Below, piece after piece: positions 1 through 8,287 of a stretch of DNA of 35,069 nucleotides. Source of the stretch: Methanomassiliicoccales archaeon. GTDB taxonomy: Archaea > Thermoplasmatota > Thermoplasmata > Methanomassiliicoccales > UBA472. Location: positions 1 through 35,069 of the forward strand of contig JAFGPG010000068.1 of the NCBI GenBank assembly GCA_016926075.1, in the 5' to 3' direction. Below the pieces are notes generated by a model. The model was given only the letters and a program-made list of their open reading frames with translations. It searched no databases and was not told the DNA's origin. Position numbers and translations under genes: made by a program. How positions within the stretch are numbered: position 1 is the stretch's first letter; the number at the start of each line of letters is the position of its first letter.

Positions 1-255
1 CGCCCTGGTGATGAGAAGGTGCTGGGCATCGGTGTTGGCCGCGAACAGCTCAGCGTCCTTGATGTTGCTGGCGTACAGGCGGTCTATGGTATTGGAACCA
101 CCGCCTCCGCATCCCACGATCTTGATGTTGGTCTTGAGCCCCATCAAGATCTTTTCCAGCTCCTCGTCCTCGGCAGAAACGGCCTTGAAGGACGAGGTGT
201 TGATCGCGTTCTCGGGACCGGCGCGGGACATGGCATCGCTGATGAATGATTTCAT
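1..255 (-). CDS. ftsZ: Cell division GTPase FtsZ, N-terminal part (truncated by window edge)
   Basis: Minus-strand translation from ATG at 255: MKSFISDAMSRAGPENAINTSSFKAVSAEDEELEKILMGLKTNIKIVGCGGGGSNTIDRLYASNIKDAELFAANTDAQHLLITRA, with the FtsZ GCGGGGSN nucleotide-binding motif; closely matches the N-terminus of the 776-1897 FtsZ. Confidence 0.93.
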   Translation of the reverse strand, partial: MKSFISDAMSRAGPENAINTSSFKAVSAEDEELEKILMGLKTNIKIVGCGGGGSNTIDRLYASNIKDAELFAANTDAQHLLITRA

Positions 256-557
256 TGGGGGACCTCGAACGGAAGTAGCTGGCGGTGCAAGCCCTCTGCT
301 ACATCTCGTCTGAAAGGGATGACGCAATGTGAATTCTAAAACATTTCGGTGCCAATAGGGTATTAGAATATTTTTATAAATATATTTGTAAGAACACCAT
401 CCCAATGCTGGCACATCGAAAAAAAGGCTAGGAATATTCTAAATGGAATATTTTATTTGTGTGATGTATATATAAAATGACAAAAAGTAATATAGTTCAT
501 ACAAAAAGTAAAATATTATATTCAAAATGTATATATGACTTTACATCATGTGAGCCC

Positions 558-752
558 ATGCGCAACAGATTGCGGGTCTACCGCTCCATGACCAACCTGA
601 CGCAGAAGGAGCTGGCGGAAAGGTTGGGGATCACCCGACAGACGGTCATCGCCATCGAGAAGGAGAGGTACGCCCCCTCCCTGGAGCTGGCGTTCAAGAT
701 GGCCAGTTTCTTCCGGGTCCGCATCGAGGACATCTTCCAGTACGAGGAATAG
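558..752 (+). CDS. Cro/C1 (Xre-family) HTH transcriptional regulator
   Basis: MRNRLRVYRSMTNLTQKELAERLGITRQTVIAIEKERYAPSLELAFKMASFFRVRIEDIFQYEE is a classic short HTH_3 regulator. The track ORF starts at 477, but the conserved domain starts at ATG 558. Confidence 0.88.
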   Translation: MRNRLRVYRSMTNLTQKELAERLGITRQTVIAIEKERYAPSLELAFKMASFFRVRIEDIFQYEE

Positions 753-775
753 GCCCGAAACGCTCTTCCCCAAGC

Positions 776-1897
776 TCATCTGATGAGGTCCAGGTCGGCC
801 TTGCGCAAAGCCCCGGCCTCGTCCGGGGAACCCAATATCTGCTTGGACTTGACGCCGACGACCACCACCATGACCCTTATCTTGTTCTCCATGGTAGGGT
901 CCACAGCCGCGCCCCAGATGATCCTGGCGTTAGGGCTCACCCTGCGCTGCACCTCCTCGGCGATGAACTCCGCATCGGAGATGGTCATGTCCTCACCGCC
1001 CATGACGTTGACCAGCACGCCGTTGGCGGCGCTGATGTCCACCTCCAGCAGTGGTGAGCTGAGGGCGTTCTCGATGGCCTCCTTGGCACGGTCCTCCACG
1101 TACCCGTCGCTCTCCCCCAGGCCGATCATGGCCACCCCCGCGCCCTTCATGATGGTCCGCACGTCGTTGAAGTCCAGATTGACCAGCCCGGGCTTTGTGA
1201 TGAGCTCGGTGATCCCCTTGATGGCCTTGGTCATCACCTCGTCCGCGACCTTGAAGGCCTGGTTGAGGCTCAGGCGCGGGTACAGCTCGATGAGCTTGTC
1301 ATTGGGGATGACGATGACCGTGTCCGCGGCGCCCCGAAGGCGTTGCAGGCCCCATTCCGCGTTCTCCATGCGCATGCGCCCCTCGCCCTTGAAGGGAGTG
1401 GTGGTGACGGCAATGGTCAGCGCGCCCACCTCCTTGGCGATGCCGGCCACCACGCTGGCCGCCCCGGTGCCTGTGCCGCCTCCCATGCCCGCGGTGATGA
1501 AGACGATATGCGCGTCCGTGACCGCCTTGCGGATCTCGTCCTCCGCCTCGCGAGCGGCCTGCTCACCCACCTGGGGCAGCGCCCCCGCGCCCAGTCCCCT
1601 TGTGCTCCGGCGCCCCAGCAGTATCTTCCGGTCCGCCCTGGTGATGAGAAGGTGCTGGGCATCGGTGTTGGCCGCGTACGTGTCCACCCCCGAGATGTTC
1701 TCCTCGGAGATGCGATTGATGGTGTTCGAACCACCGCCCCCGCAGCCCACGATCTTGATGTTGGTCTTCAGCTTCTGCAAGAGCTCTATCAGCTCATCGT
1801 CTGTAGAGTCCAACGGTTGGTATCCTGAACCGGAGGTCAGCACCGTCCTGGATTGAGCGGCATCGCCCGCTAGAGCTTCCTCAATAAGCGATCTCAT
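776..1897 (-). CDS. ftsZ: Cell division GTPase FtsZ
   Basis: 373 aa with GCGGGGSN, tubulin signature GGGTGTGAA and T7-loop NLDFNDVRTIM. Confidence 0.96.
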   Translation of the reverse strand: MRSLIEEALAGDAAQSRTVLTSGSGYQPLDSTDDELIELLQKLKTNIKIVGCGGGGSNTINRISEENISGVDTYAANTDAQHLLITRADRKILLGRRSTRGLGAGALPQVGEQAAREAEDEIRKAVTDAHIVFITAGMGGGTGTGAASVVAGIAKEVGALTIAVTTTPFKGEGRMRMENAEWGLQRLRGAADTVIVIPNDKLIELYPRLSLNQAFKVADEVMTKAIKGITELITKPGLVNLDFNDVRTIMKGAGVAMIGLGESDGYVEDRAKEAIENALSSPLLEVDISAANGVLVNVMGGEDMTISDAEFIAEEVQRRVSPNARIIWGAAVDPTMENKIRVMVVVVGVKSKQILGSPDEAGALRKADLDLIR

Positions 1898-2155
1898 GAA
1901 TCATCCCATCCCATGGCCTCGGCCATATTCCGAACTATGACCCCATATGACATCCGTATTAAATATTCTTGCTCCCCAGTATATATCTCAGTGTATGTCC
2001 TTTTTTCCAGGGCGGGAGATTTCAATTCCGGTCGTATAACCAAGAAAATCTTCATTCAACGAACGCCTTGTAGCTACAATTCGGACAGTTCTTTCGCAAA
2101 GGGATGGACCAGCGCATCCTGCTCCTATCCGTTGATCATGATCGCCTTTTAAGTA

Positions 2156-2516
2156 ATGACCGCTGACGACCATATGTACATGATGCGCCTGAACGTCTCT
2201 GAAGGTAGAACGCACTTCCAGTATAACATGAACATAATCGCTCCCCAGGATCTTCGCCCCATGGCGTCGATTGGATGAAACACTGCATGATTACCAGAGT
2301 GTCTTCGGTACCCACATGACAGGGGCTTACTTCCATAGCACCAACGTTTCGAGCGCCATCTTCCGCTAACATTATTCCGATCAGATCAAGCAGTGTTCAT
2401 GCCAGAATAGCTACGAGAGCATTGATACCGAGATGTTGGATGCCCCCGTCCGAAATCGGCTCAGGCACATCGTCGATTCCCGACCGATCTTCGTACAGAT
2501 CCCCCCGTTCGCATAG
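2156..2516 (+). pseudogene. Possible decayed protein-coding gene (one frameshift near 2260-2275, one internal stop at 2367-2369)
   Basis: Protein-like segments join across a +1 shift and a TAA: MTADDHMYMMRLNVSEGRTHFQYNMNIIAPQDLRPM / RLDETLHDYQSVFGTHMTGAYFHSTNVSSAIFR* / HYSDQIKQCSCQNSYESIDTEMLDAPVRNRLRHIVDSRPIFVQIPPFA*. No family recognised. Confidence 0.35.
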
Positions 2517-2566
2517 GAGCGGTCCTTGGAACAAACTAGTAATGTACGCGCACGAATAGTGCATCC

Positions 2567-2839
2567 ATGGTCTACCGCATCTCGGTGGTCTTCAAGGGTA
2601 AGGTTCAGGGCGTTTACTTCCGGCAGTACGCCCGCCGCTGGGCCGAGATGCTCTCCTTGAACGGCTACATCAGGAACATGCCCGATGGAACGGTGCACGC
2701 GGTGTTCGAGGGGCAACGCCAGGCGGTGCAGGAGATCATACGCAAGCTGAAGAACGAGCACCCCCACGCGGACGTGGCACACGTGGAGATCCAAGTGGAG
2801 GAGCCGGAGGGCATCCAGGGGTTCGAGATACTGCACTAG
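2567..2839 (+). CDS. acyP: Acylphosphatase
   Basis: MVYRISVVFKGKVQGVYFRQYARRWA...GYIRNMPDGTVHAVFEG matches the acylphosphatase signature (G.VQGV.FR; G.V.N..DG.V). Confidence 0.93.
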   Translation: MVYRISVVFKGKVQGVYFRQYARRWAEMLSLNGYIRNMPDGTVHAVFEGQRQAVQEIIRKLKNEHPHADVAHVEIQVEEPEGIQGFEILH

Positions 2840-3672
2840 ACCTCGATGCCGTACACCTTCTCCGGGTTGTCCTTGTTGAGCTTCCACAGCACGCCCGGAT
2901 CGGCCCCTTTCTCCAGCAACTGGCGCATGCGTTTGGGGACCGTGGTTATCGCCAGCACCGCTCCCGGCCGTCCCGGGTCGTCCATGAAGTCGGTCTCCAA
3001 GAGGAAACGGTCGCCCTTGCCCATGGCCTCCTGGACCAGGGGCCTGGAGGCCAGCACCGACGGGTAGATGCCACGGCTTTCCTCGGGAGTGACCAGCGCA
3101 CCGCAGTAGTGTTTGACCACCTTGTCCCGCGGCAGTCCGACGCTGTCCGCCATGCGGCCCAGCTCCTCCATGGTCTCCGGGGTGGCGCTCTCAGCGTGTA
3201 TGACAACTGGACAGCCGCACTCCTTGGCCCTCATCATTCCGTACGACATGATGTCATTTGAAGCGGTCATGATCTCCTCGGACACGGGGAAGTGCGGACG
3301 GCCTATCTCGCCCAACGCTATGGCCTTGCCTTCCCGTACCAGGTCCGCTGCGCGGTCCATACCGCCCTTCATCACCCCCACCGCCCTTTCCAACGGCATC
3401 TCCTTAACGAGCTCCAGCAGCTGCACCGGGTACGGTCCGACCGTGGCGAAGGCCACCGCTCCCGCTGAACGGGCCATGTCCACCATTCTCAAGGTGATCT
3501 CGTACGCCCTGCTGAAATCGTCCGCGCTGCGCTCAGGCGCCTCAGGATAGGGCATGTGACTGACGATGAGGTGGGTTCCGCCCCCCCTCAGAAAGTCCTT
3601 CACAGCCTCGACGTTCCGCCCGGCGGGCTGAAGGTGGACGTGGTTGTCGAGGACCGGGAAATCGAATCTCAC
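2836..3672 (-). CDS. TatD-like metal-dependent hydrolase (TIM barrel)
   Basis: VRFDFPVLDNHVHLQPAGRN...ALGEIGRPHF...CPVVIHAES...VVKHYCG...FLLETDFMDDP. Probable GTG start at 3672 overlaps the tbp stop (GTGA); the track ORF to 4035 is an out-of-frame extension into tbp. Confidence 0.85.
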   Translation of the reverse strand: MRFDFPVLDNHVHLQPAGRNVEAVKDFLRGGGTHLIVSHMPYPEAPERSADDFSRAYEITLRMVDMARSAGAVAFATVGPYPVQLLELVKEMPLERAVGVMKGGMDRAADLVREGKAIALGEIGRPHFPVSEEIMTASNDIMSYGMMRAKECGCPVVIHAESATPETMEELGRMADSVGLPRDKVVKHYCGALVTPEESRGIYPSVLASRPLVQEAMGKGDRFLLETDFMDDPGRPGAVLAITTVPKRMRQLLEKGADPGVLWKLNKDNPEKVYGIEV

Positions 3673-4217
3673 TTCAACAGGCCCGCGGCCTTCAGTTCCT
3701 CGGTGATCTTGTTGACCGCGGCCTCGACGTCCTCCTCCTTCTTGGCCCCGGTGCACACCAGTTTTCCGGAGCCGAAGAGCAGGACGACCACCTTGGGAAC
3801 GTCGATGCGATAGACGAGACCGGGGAACTGCTCCGGCTCGTACTCCACCCTCTCCAGCCCCAGGGATATGGCTATGGCGTTGAGGTTGATCTCCTGGCCG
3901 AGGTCCGAGGAGGCCACGATGTTCTGCACATCGATCTTGGGCTTGACCTTGATCTTGATGCCCGCCTTCTCGATCTGCTTGGCGACCTTGTTTATAGCCA
4001 CCTCCACGTGGGGCAGGGACTTGGCCCCGGTGCACACCACCTTGCCGCTGCGGAAGAGCAGGGTCGCGGTCTTGGGATCCTTGAGCCTGTAGATGAGGCC
4101 GGGGAACTGCTCTGGCTCGTACTCCGCGCCATCCAGGGCAAGGGCGATGGACTGCAGGTCAAGCTCTTCCCCCAAGGTGGTGGAAGCCACAACGTTCTCG
4201 ATTTGGATCTTAGCCAA
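3669..4217 (-). CDS. tbp: TATA-box-binding protein
   Basis: 182 aa with two imperfect direct repeats (IQIENVVASTTLGEELDLQSIALALDGAEYEPEQFPGLIYRLKDPKTATLLFRSGKVVCTGAKS and VQNIVASSDLGQEINLNAIAISLGLERVEYEPEQFPGLVYRIDVPKVVVLLFGSGKLVCTGAKK). Confidence 0.97.
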   Translation of the reverse strand: MAKIQIENVVASTTLGEELDLQSIALALDGAEYEPEQFPGLIYRLKDPKTATLLFRSGKVVCTGAKSLPHVEVAINKVAKQIEKAGIKIKVKPKIDVQNIVASSDLGQEINLNAIAISLGLERVEYEPEQFPGLVYRIDVPKVVVLLFGSGKLVCTGAKKEEDVEAAVNKITEELKAAGLLK

Positions 4218-4237
4218 CTAGGTCACCTTCTCGAGGT

Positions 4238-4261
4238 TATTTAAATACCCCTTTATAAAGG
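4238..4261 (-). promoter_or_regulatory. tbp promoter with two perfect TATA-like palindromes
   Basis: TATTTAAATA at 4238-4247 and CCTTTATAAAGG at 4250-4261, 20-45 nt upstream of the tbp ATG (4217). Confidence 0.6.
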
Positions 4262-4556
4262 TTTGCGGTATTAGCTTATATTAGAAGGGTTCAAGGCGCA
4301 GTTGCGGAAGGACCCGTTCTTCACAACTCCGGGCACATCAACGGCCTGTTCCAGACCGTCCGTTAGATAGTTAATTTGTTTTTATCCCAATCGTCATTCA
4401 TCATCTCGATCTGACAGATTTATGACCAGTACTGTTAACAAGATAAGGTTCCGACACCAAACCATTCCCAAAAAATAACATATTTATACAAAAAACGTCC
4501 GATAAAACACTGGCAGAACACCAACACCAAGTTAACAATCTGGCCAACCGCCAACA

Positions 4557-4616
4557 TTTATATATCTTCAAGATTATCATCTAAATGTCAGACAAATAAT
4601 CAATTATTGTCGGACA
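4557..4616 (+). promoter_or_regulatory. Promoter and putative operator of the RHH-ftsZ operon
   Basis: TATA-like ATTTATATATC near 4556-4566, followed by palindromes TGTCAGACA (4586-4594) and TGTCGGACA (4608-4616) before the ATG at 4638. Confidence 0.55.
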
Positions 4617-4637
4617 ATACCTGGTCAGGGCACGGTC

Positions 4638-4949
4638 ATGAGCGACAGCGAGAGGATAACCGTAAGGATCCAAGCGGATAAGCTGGGAGCACTGCAGGCG
4701 CTCGTGGATGGCGGCAAGTTCCCGACGATATCCGACGCTATCCGGGCGGCCATAGACTCCTTCATCGAGACCAACTTCACCCCCGAACACATCCAAAGGG
4801 TCACCGTGGAGCTTCCTAAGGTTAAGGTGGTGGAGCTGGAATCACTAATCAGGGATGGCGATTCCGTGTCCATCGATGATGCCATCCGCAATGCGGTGCG
4901 CGAGTACGTCCGCATGAGATTGGAAAAGGCCATGGGCGAGATGCGGTGA
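4638..4949 (+). CDS. Tandem ribbon-helix-helix DNA-binding protein (CdrS-like)
   Basis: Two RHH-like units: ERITVRIQADKLGALQALVDGGKFPTISDAIRAAIDSFIE and QRVTVELPKVKVVELESLIRDGDSVSIDDAIRNAVREYVRMRL. Lies immediately upstream of ftsZ on the same strand. Confidence 0.83.
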   Translation: MSDSERITVRIQADKLGALQALVDGGKFPTISDAIRAAIDSFIETNFTPEHIQRVTVELPKVKVVELESLIRDGDSVSIDDAIRNAVREYVRMRLEKAMGEMR

Positions 4950-4976
4950 CCTCCCACCGGTCGCAGGAGTTCAGGG

Positions 4977-6008
4977 ATGGGGTCACGCTTCGAGGGACTG
5001 GACGAGTCAGAGGTAGAGCTGCACGAGCTCAACATCCTGGTGGTCGGTTGCGGGGGCGGGGGGTGCAACAGCATACACCGCCTCAACCACATCGGCATAG
5101 AGGCAGCCACGACCATGGCCGTCAACACTGATCAGAAGTCCCTGAAGGCCACCGACTGTCCCAACCGCCTGCTGCTCGGGGCGGAATACACCAAGGGCCT
5201 AGGCACCGGAGGGCGTCCGGACGTCGGTGAGGAGTGCGCACTGAACGCATCGCCCATGCTCTCCAGGATCTTCCAGGGTGTTGATCTGACGTTCATAATC
5301 ACCGGATTGGGCGGGGGCACGGGCACCGGCGCCTCCCCGGTGATGGCGGACATCGCCCGCCGCTGCGGCTCCATGGTCATCTCCATCGCCACCACGCCCT
5401 TCAGCTTCGAGGGCAACCACCGTCGGAACGTCGCCCTCAAGGGGCTGAAACGATTGCGCGAGTCCTCCAACAGCCTGCTTGTCCTGGACAACGACCGCCT
5501 GTTGCACATGGTGGACAATCTTCCGGTCGATCAGGGGCTGGCCATCATAGACCAGCTCATCTCCGAACTCATCAAGGGCACGGTGGACGCCCTCACTACG
5601 CCCTCCCTCATCAACCTGGACTTCGCCGACCTACGGACCATCATGGAACAGGGCGGTGTCTCCACCATCCTCTACGGGGAGAACGCCGATCCCGAGGCGG
5701 TGGTCCGCGATGCCCTGGAGAACCCCCTGCTGGACGTGGACATCCATGGGGGCACCGGCGCCCTCATCCACATCACAGGAGGGAGCAACCTGACCATGCG
5801 CCGGGCCAATCGCATCGTGGCCAGCATCACCAAGGTTCTGGACGACGAGGCCACCGTCAAGTTCGGGGTAAGGGTGGAGGAGGAGATGGAGGGCAGCATA
5901 CGCATGATCGCCGTGGTCACCGGCATCTCCGAAGTGCACGGCCCCCTGGCCCCAACTGTCATACCCGGGGACGACCTGGGTCGGATCCTGGGCAAGTACG
6001 GTCCCTGA
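4977..6008 (+). CDS. ftsZ: Cell division GTPase FtsZ (third, divergent paralog; FtsZ2-like by context)
   Basis: 343 aa with VGCGGGGCNS, GLGGGTGTGASP and NLDFADLRTIM motifs. Confidence 0.95.
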   Translation: MGSRFEGLDESEVELHELNILVVGCGGGGCNSIHRLNHIGIEAATTMAVNTDQKSLKATDCPNRLLLGAEYTKGLGTGGRPDVGEECALNASPMLSRIFQGVDLTFIITGLGGGTGTGASPVMADIARRCGSMVISIATTPFSFEGNHRRNVALKGLKRLRESSNSLLVLDNDRLLHMVDNLPVDQGLAIIDQLISELIKGTVDALTTPSLINLDFADLRTIMEQGGVSTILYGENADPEAVVRDALENPLLDVDIHGGTGALIHITGGSNLTMRRANRIVASITKVLDDEATVKFGVRVEEEMEGSIRMIAVVTGISEVHGPLAPTVIPGDDLGRILGKYGP

Positions 6009-6710
6009 TCATTTACCGCGTATGAGCTTGGTGGCGTCCTTGAACACGCCCATGATGGTATGGAACTCCCAGCGGCTGGGCAGGGCCCTCCCCATCATCC
6101 TGCGGAACATGATGGAGGTGCGCTCCCGCCTGAACTCCGGGTACCCGATGGCGTCCAAAAGGTCATCGAAGAACTCGTACAGTTTGTCCCTCTCCCGCTC
6201 GCTGGCCTTTTTTGGCGAAGGGACATGGACCGACCCCTGATAGAGCTCGTAGAGCACCACGGCCACGGCGTGGGACAGGTTGAGCACGGGGTAGTCCTGA
6301 TGCGAGGGAATGCTTACCAGAAGGTCGCATCTGGCCAGGTCTCCCTGGCGCAGGCCGGTGTCCTCAGGCCCGAAGACCACGGCCACCTTCTCCTCCACCC
6401 CCTTCAGGCGCTCTGCGAACTCCTTGGGCGTCAAGGGTATGCGGATGTAGTGCTTCTCCCCCGTGGTAACGATGCCACTGGTGCCCACCACGTGGAAGCA
6501 ATCGGCAATCGCCTCCTCGAGGCTGTCGACCACCTGCGCCCCCCTAAGGATGTAATTGGCGTGCTTGGCCCGCTTGAAGGCCTCGTCCGTGAGCGGGCAT
6601 GGATCGACCAGGCACAGCTCGCTGAAGCCGAAATTGGCCATGGACCTGGCCACGGCCCCCACGTTCCCGTCCACCCGCGGTCCCACCAGCACGACCTTCA
6701 CCTGCGGCAT
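6009..6710 (-). CDS. trmJ: SPOUT-family tRNA/rRNA 2'-O-methyltransferase, TrmJ-like
   Basis: MPQVKVVLVGPRVDGNVGAVARSMANFGFSELCLVDPC...VAVVFGPEDTGLRQGDLARCDLLVSIPSHQDYPVLNLSHAVAVVLYEL. Start at 6710 preferred over the 6767 track start. Confidence 0.88.
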   Translation of the reverse strand: MPQVKVVLVGPRVDGNVGAVARSMANFGFSELCLVDPCPLTDEAFKRAKHANYILRGAQVVDSLEEAIADCFHVVGTSGIVTTGEKHYIRIPLTPKEFAERLKGVEEKVAVVFGPEDTGLRQGDLARCDLLVSIPSHQDYPVLNLSHAVAVVLYELYQGSVHVPSPKKASERERDKLYEFFDDLLDAIGYPEFRRERTSIMFRRMMGRALPSRWEFHTIMGVFKDATKLIRGK

Positions 6711-6794
6711 CGTACCGGGGACGGGGAAGCCGCTTATTTGAGATTTTGCGCGGGCACTGCAAAGCATATAGTGGCCGGCCCGGATATACTGGAC

Positions 6795-7601
6795 ATGAGC
6801 GATCGAGTGGCGGTCAAGTTCGCCTACGATGGGACCAGGTTCATGGGGTCCCAGAGGCAGCCGCGGTCCCGCACGGTGGAGGGGGAGCTCATCGCCGCCC
6901 TGGTCAGGATCGAGGCCATGACCTCCCCGGAGCGCGACCGTTTCCGGGTGGCCAGCCGCACCGACCGGGGAGTCAGCGCGTTAGGCAACGTGTTCGCGGT
7001 GGACACCGGTTTCCGTCACCAGGAGCTGCTGGCGGCCCTCAACGCCAACTGCCTGGACGTGCACTGCTACGCTATGGCCGAGGTGCCGGACAACTTCTCC
7101 CCCCGGCGGGCCAAGGGTCGCTGGTACCGCTACCACCTCCCCCATCGAGGGCAGGACGTACCACTGATGGAGGCCTGCGCCAGGGAGTTCCAAGGGCTGC
7201 ACGAGTTCCGGCTGTTCTGCAAGCCGGAGGGCCGGGTCACCACGCGCACCCTGGATTCCGTGAACCTGTCCCTGGAGGGCGATACCGTGGTCATAGACCT
7301 GCGGGCCAGGGAGTTCCTGCGCAACATGGTGCGCAGGATCGTGCACGCCCTGGACCAGGTGGGACAAGGCAGGACCTCCTTGGAAGAGGTGCGCTCGGCG
7401 CTCCTCGGCCATGGCCGCCCGCTCGGCATGGCCAAAGCGGAAGGGCTCTTCCTCATGGAAGTGGATCACGGGCTGCGGATGAGCCCGGGCCCCCTGGGCC
7501 CCCTGCCTGGGAAGCTGGAGGAAGGATGGCGCTCAGCACAGCTCGCCACGCGGTTCTATGGGACATTGATGGAATACGCTGGCCTAACCCAACGGCCCTA
7601 A
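6795..7601 (+). CDS. truA: tRNA pseudouridine synthase TruA
   Basis: VAVKFAYDGTRFMGSQRQP...RVASRTDRGVSALGNVFAVD (catalytic Asp motif RTDRGVSA) ... FLRNMVRRIV. Confidence 0.93.
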   Translation: MSDRVAVKFAYDGTRFMGSQRQPRSRTVEGELIAALVRIEAMTSPERDRFRVASRTDRGVSALGNVFAVDTGFRHQELLAALNANCLDVHCYAMAEVPDNFSPRRAKGRWYRYHLPHRGQDVPLMEACAREFQGLHEFRLFCKPEGRVTTRTLDSVNLSLEGDTVVIDLRAREFLRNMVRRIVHALDQVGQGRTSLEEVRSALLGHGRPLGMAKAEGLFLMEVDHGLRMSPGPLGPLPGKLEEGWRSAQLATRFYGTLMEYAGLTQRP

Positions 7602-7704
7602 AAACCGGTATTTGAACCTTATGGTAGCATGCTCAGCCCTTCTTGATATACTATCTTGGCGCTCGGTGAATCGCCCTGGGATGGGGAAGGTCCGTTGGGG
7701 TCAA

Positions 7705-7735
7705 GGAGGGGCGTCACGCCCCTCCGCATCATCTT
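7705..7735 (+). terminator. Perfect GC hairpin followed by a T-tract (terminator-like or structured RNA)
   Basis: GGAGGGGCG-TCA-CGCCCCTCC (9-bp perfect stem, 3-nt loop) at 7705-7725, then GCATCATCTTTTGT. Confidence 0.4.
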
Positions 7736-7762
7736 TTGTATCCGAGGGACCATTGCCCCGGG

Positions 7763-8287
7763 ATGATCGTCGCGCTCACCGGCACCCCCGGCACCGGAAA
7801 GAGCAGTGCCGCCCAGTATCTGACCCGGGCGGGCTGGGACATCCTTGAGGTCAACGAGCTTGCCTCCAGGCACGGTATACTGAGAAGCAAGGACCCGCTC
7901 AGGGACAGCTTCGAGGTCGACCCCGACGAGCTGCAGGGGGCACTGGCATCGGAGGACTACCGGCACGGGATCCTCGTGGGGCACCTCTCCCATCTGCTGG
8001 AGGCGGACCTGGTGGTGGTGCTGCGCTGTCACCCCGATGAACTGGCCCGAAGATTAAGGGAGAGGGGATGGCCGGAGGCCAAGGTCAGGGAGAACGCCCT
8101 TGCCGAGGCCCTGGACATCATATTGGCCGAAGCCATGGAGAACGATGTCCCTGTGTACGAGGTGAACACCACCGAGCTCTCCCCAGAGCTGACCGCAAAG
8201 GCGGTGGCAGAGATACTGGCCGGAGAAAAGGAAAAGTACGCCGTGGGAAATATCGACTGGAGCGAGGAGGCGTTGCGTTGGTCCTAG
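7763..8287 (+). CDS. AK6/Fap7-like adenylate kinase family protein
   Basis: MIVALTGTPGTGKSSAAQYL (Walker A) ... DLVVVLRCHPDELARRLRERGWPEAKVRENALAEALDII. Confidence 0.9.
   Translation: MIVALTGTPGTGKSSAAQYLTRAGWDILEVNELASRHGILRSKDPLRDSFEVDPDELQGALASEDYRHGILVGHLSHLLEADLVVVLRCHPDELARRLRERGWPEAKVRENALAEALDIILAEAMENDVPVYEVNTTELSPELTAKAVAEILAGEKEKYAVGNIDWSEEALRWS

Noticed and set aside
783-1856. 357-aa plus-strand ORF
   Set aside because: Antisense to ftsZ; Ser/Pro/Met-rich translation without motifs.
3673-4035. N-terminal extension of the TatD-like ORF
   Set aside because: Out-of-frame reading through tbp; hydrolase similarity begins at VRFDFPVLDNHVH.
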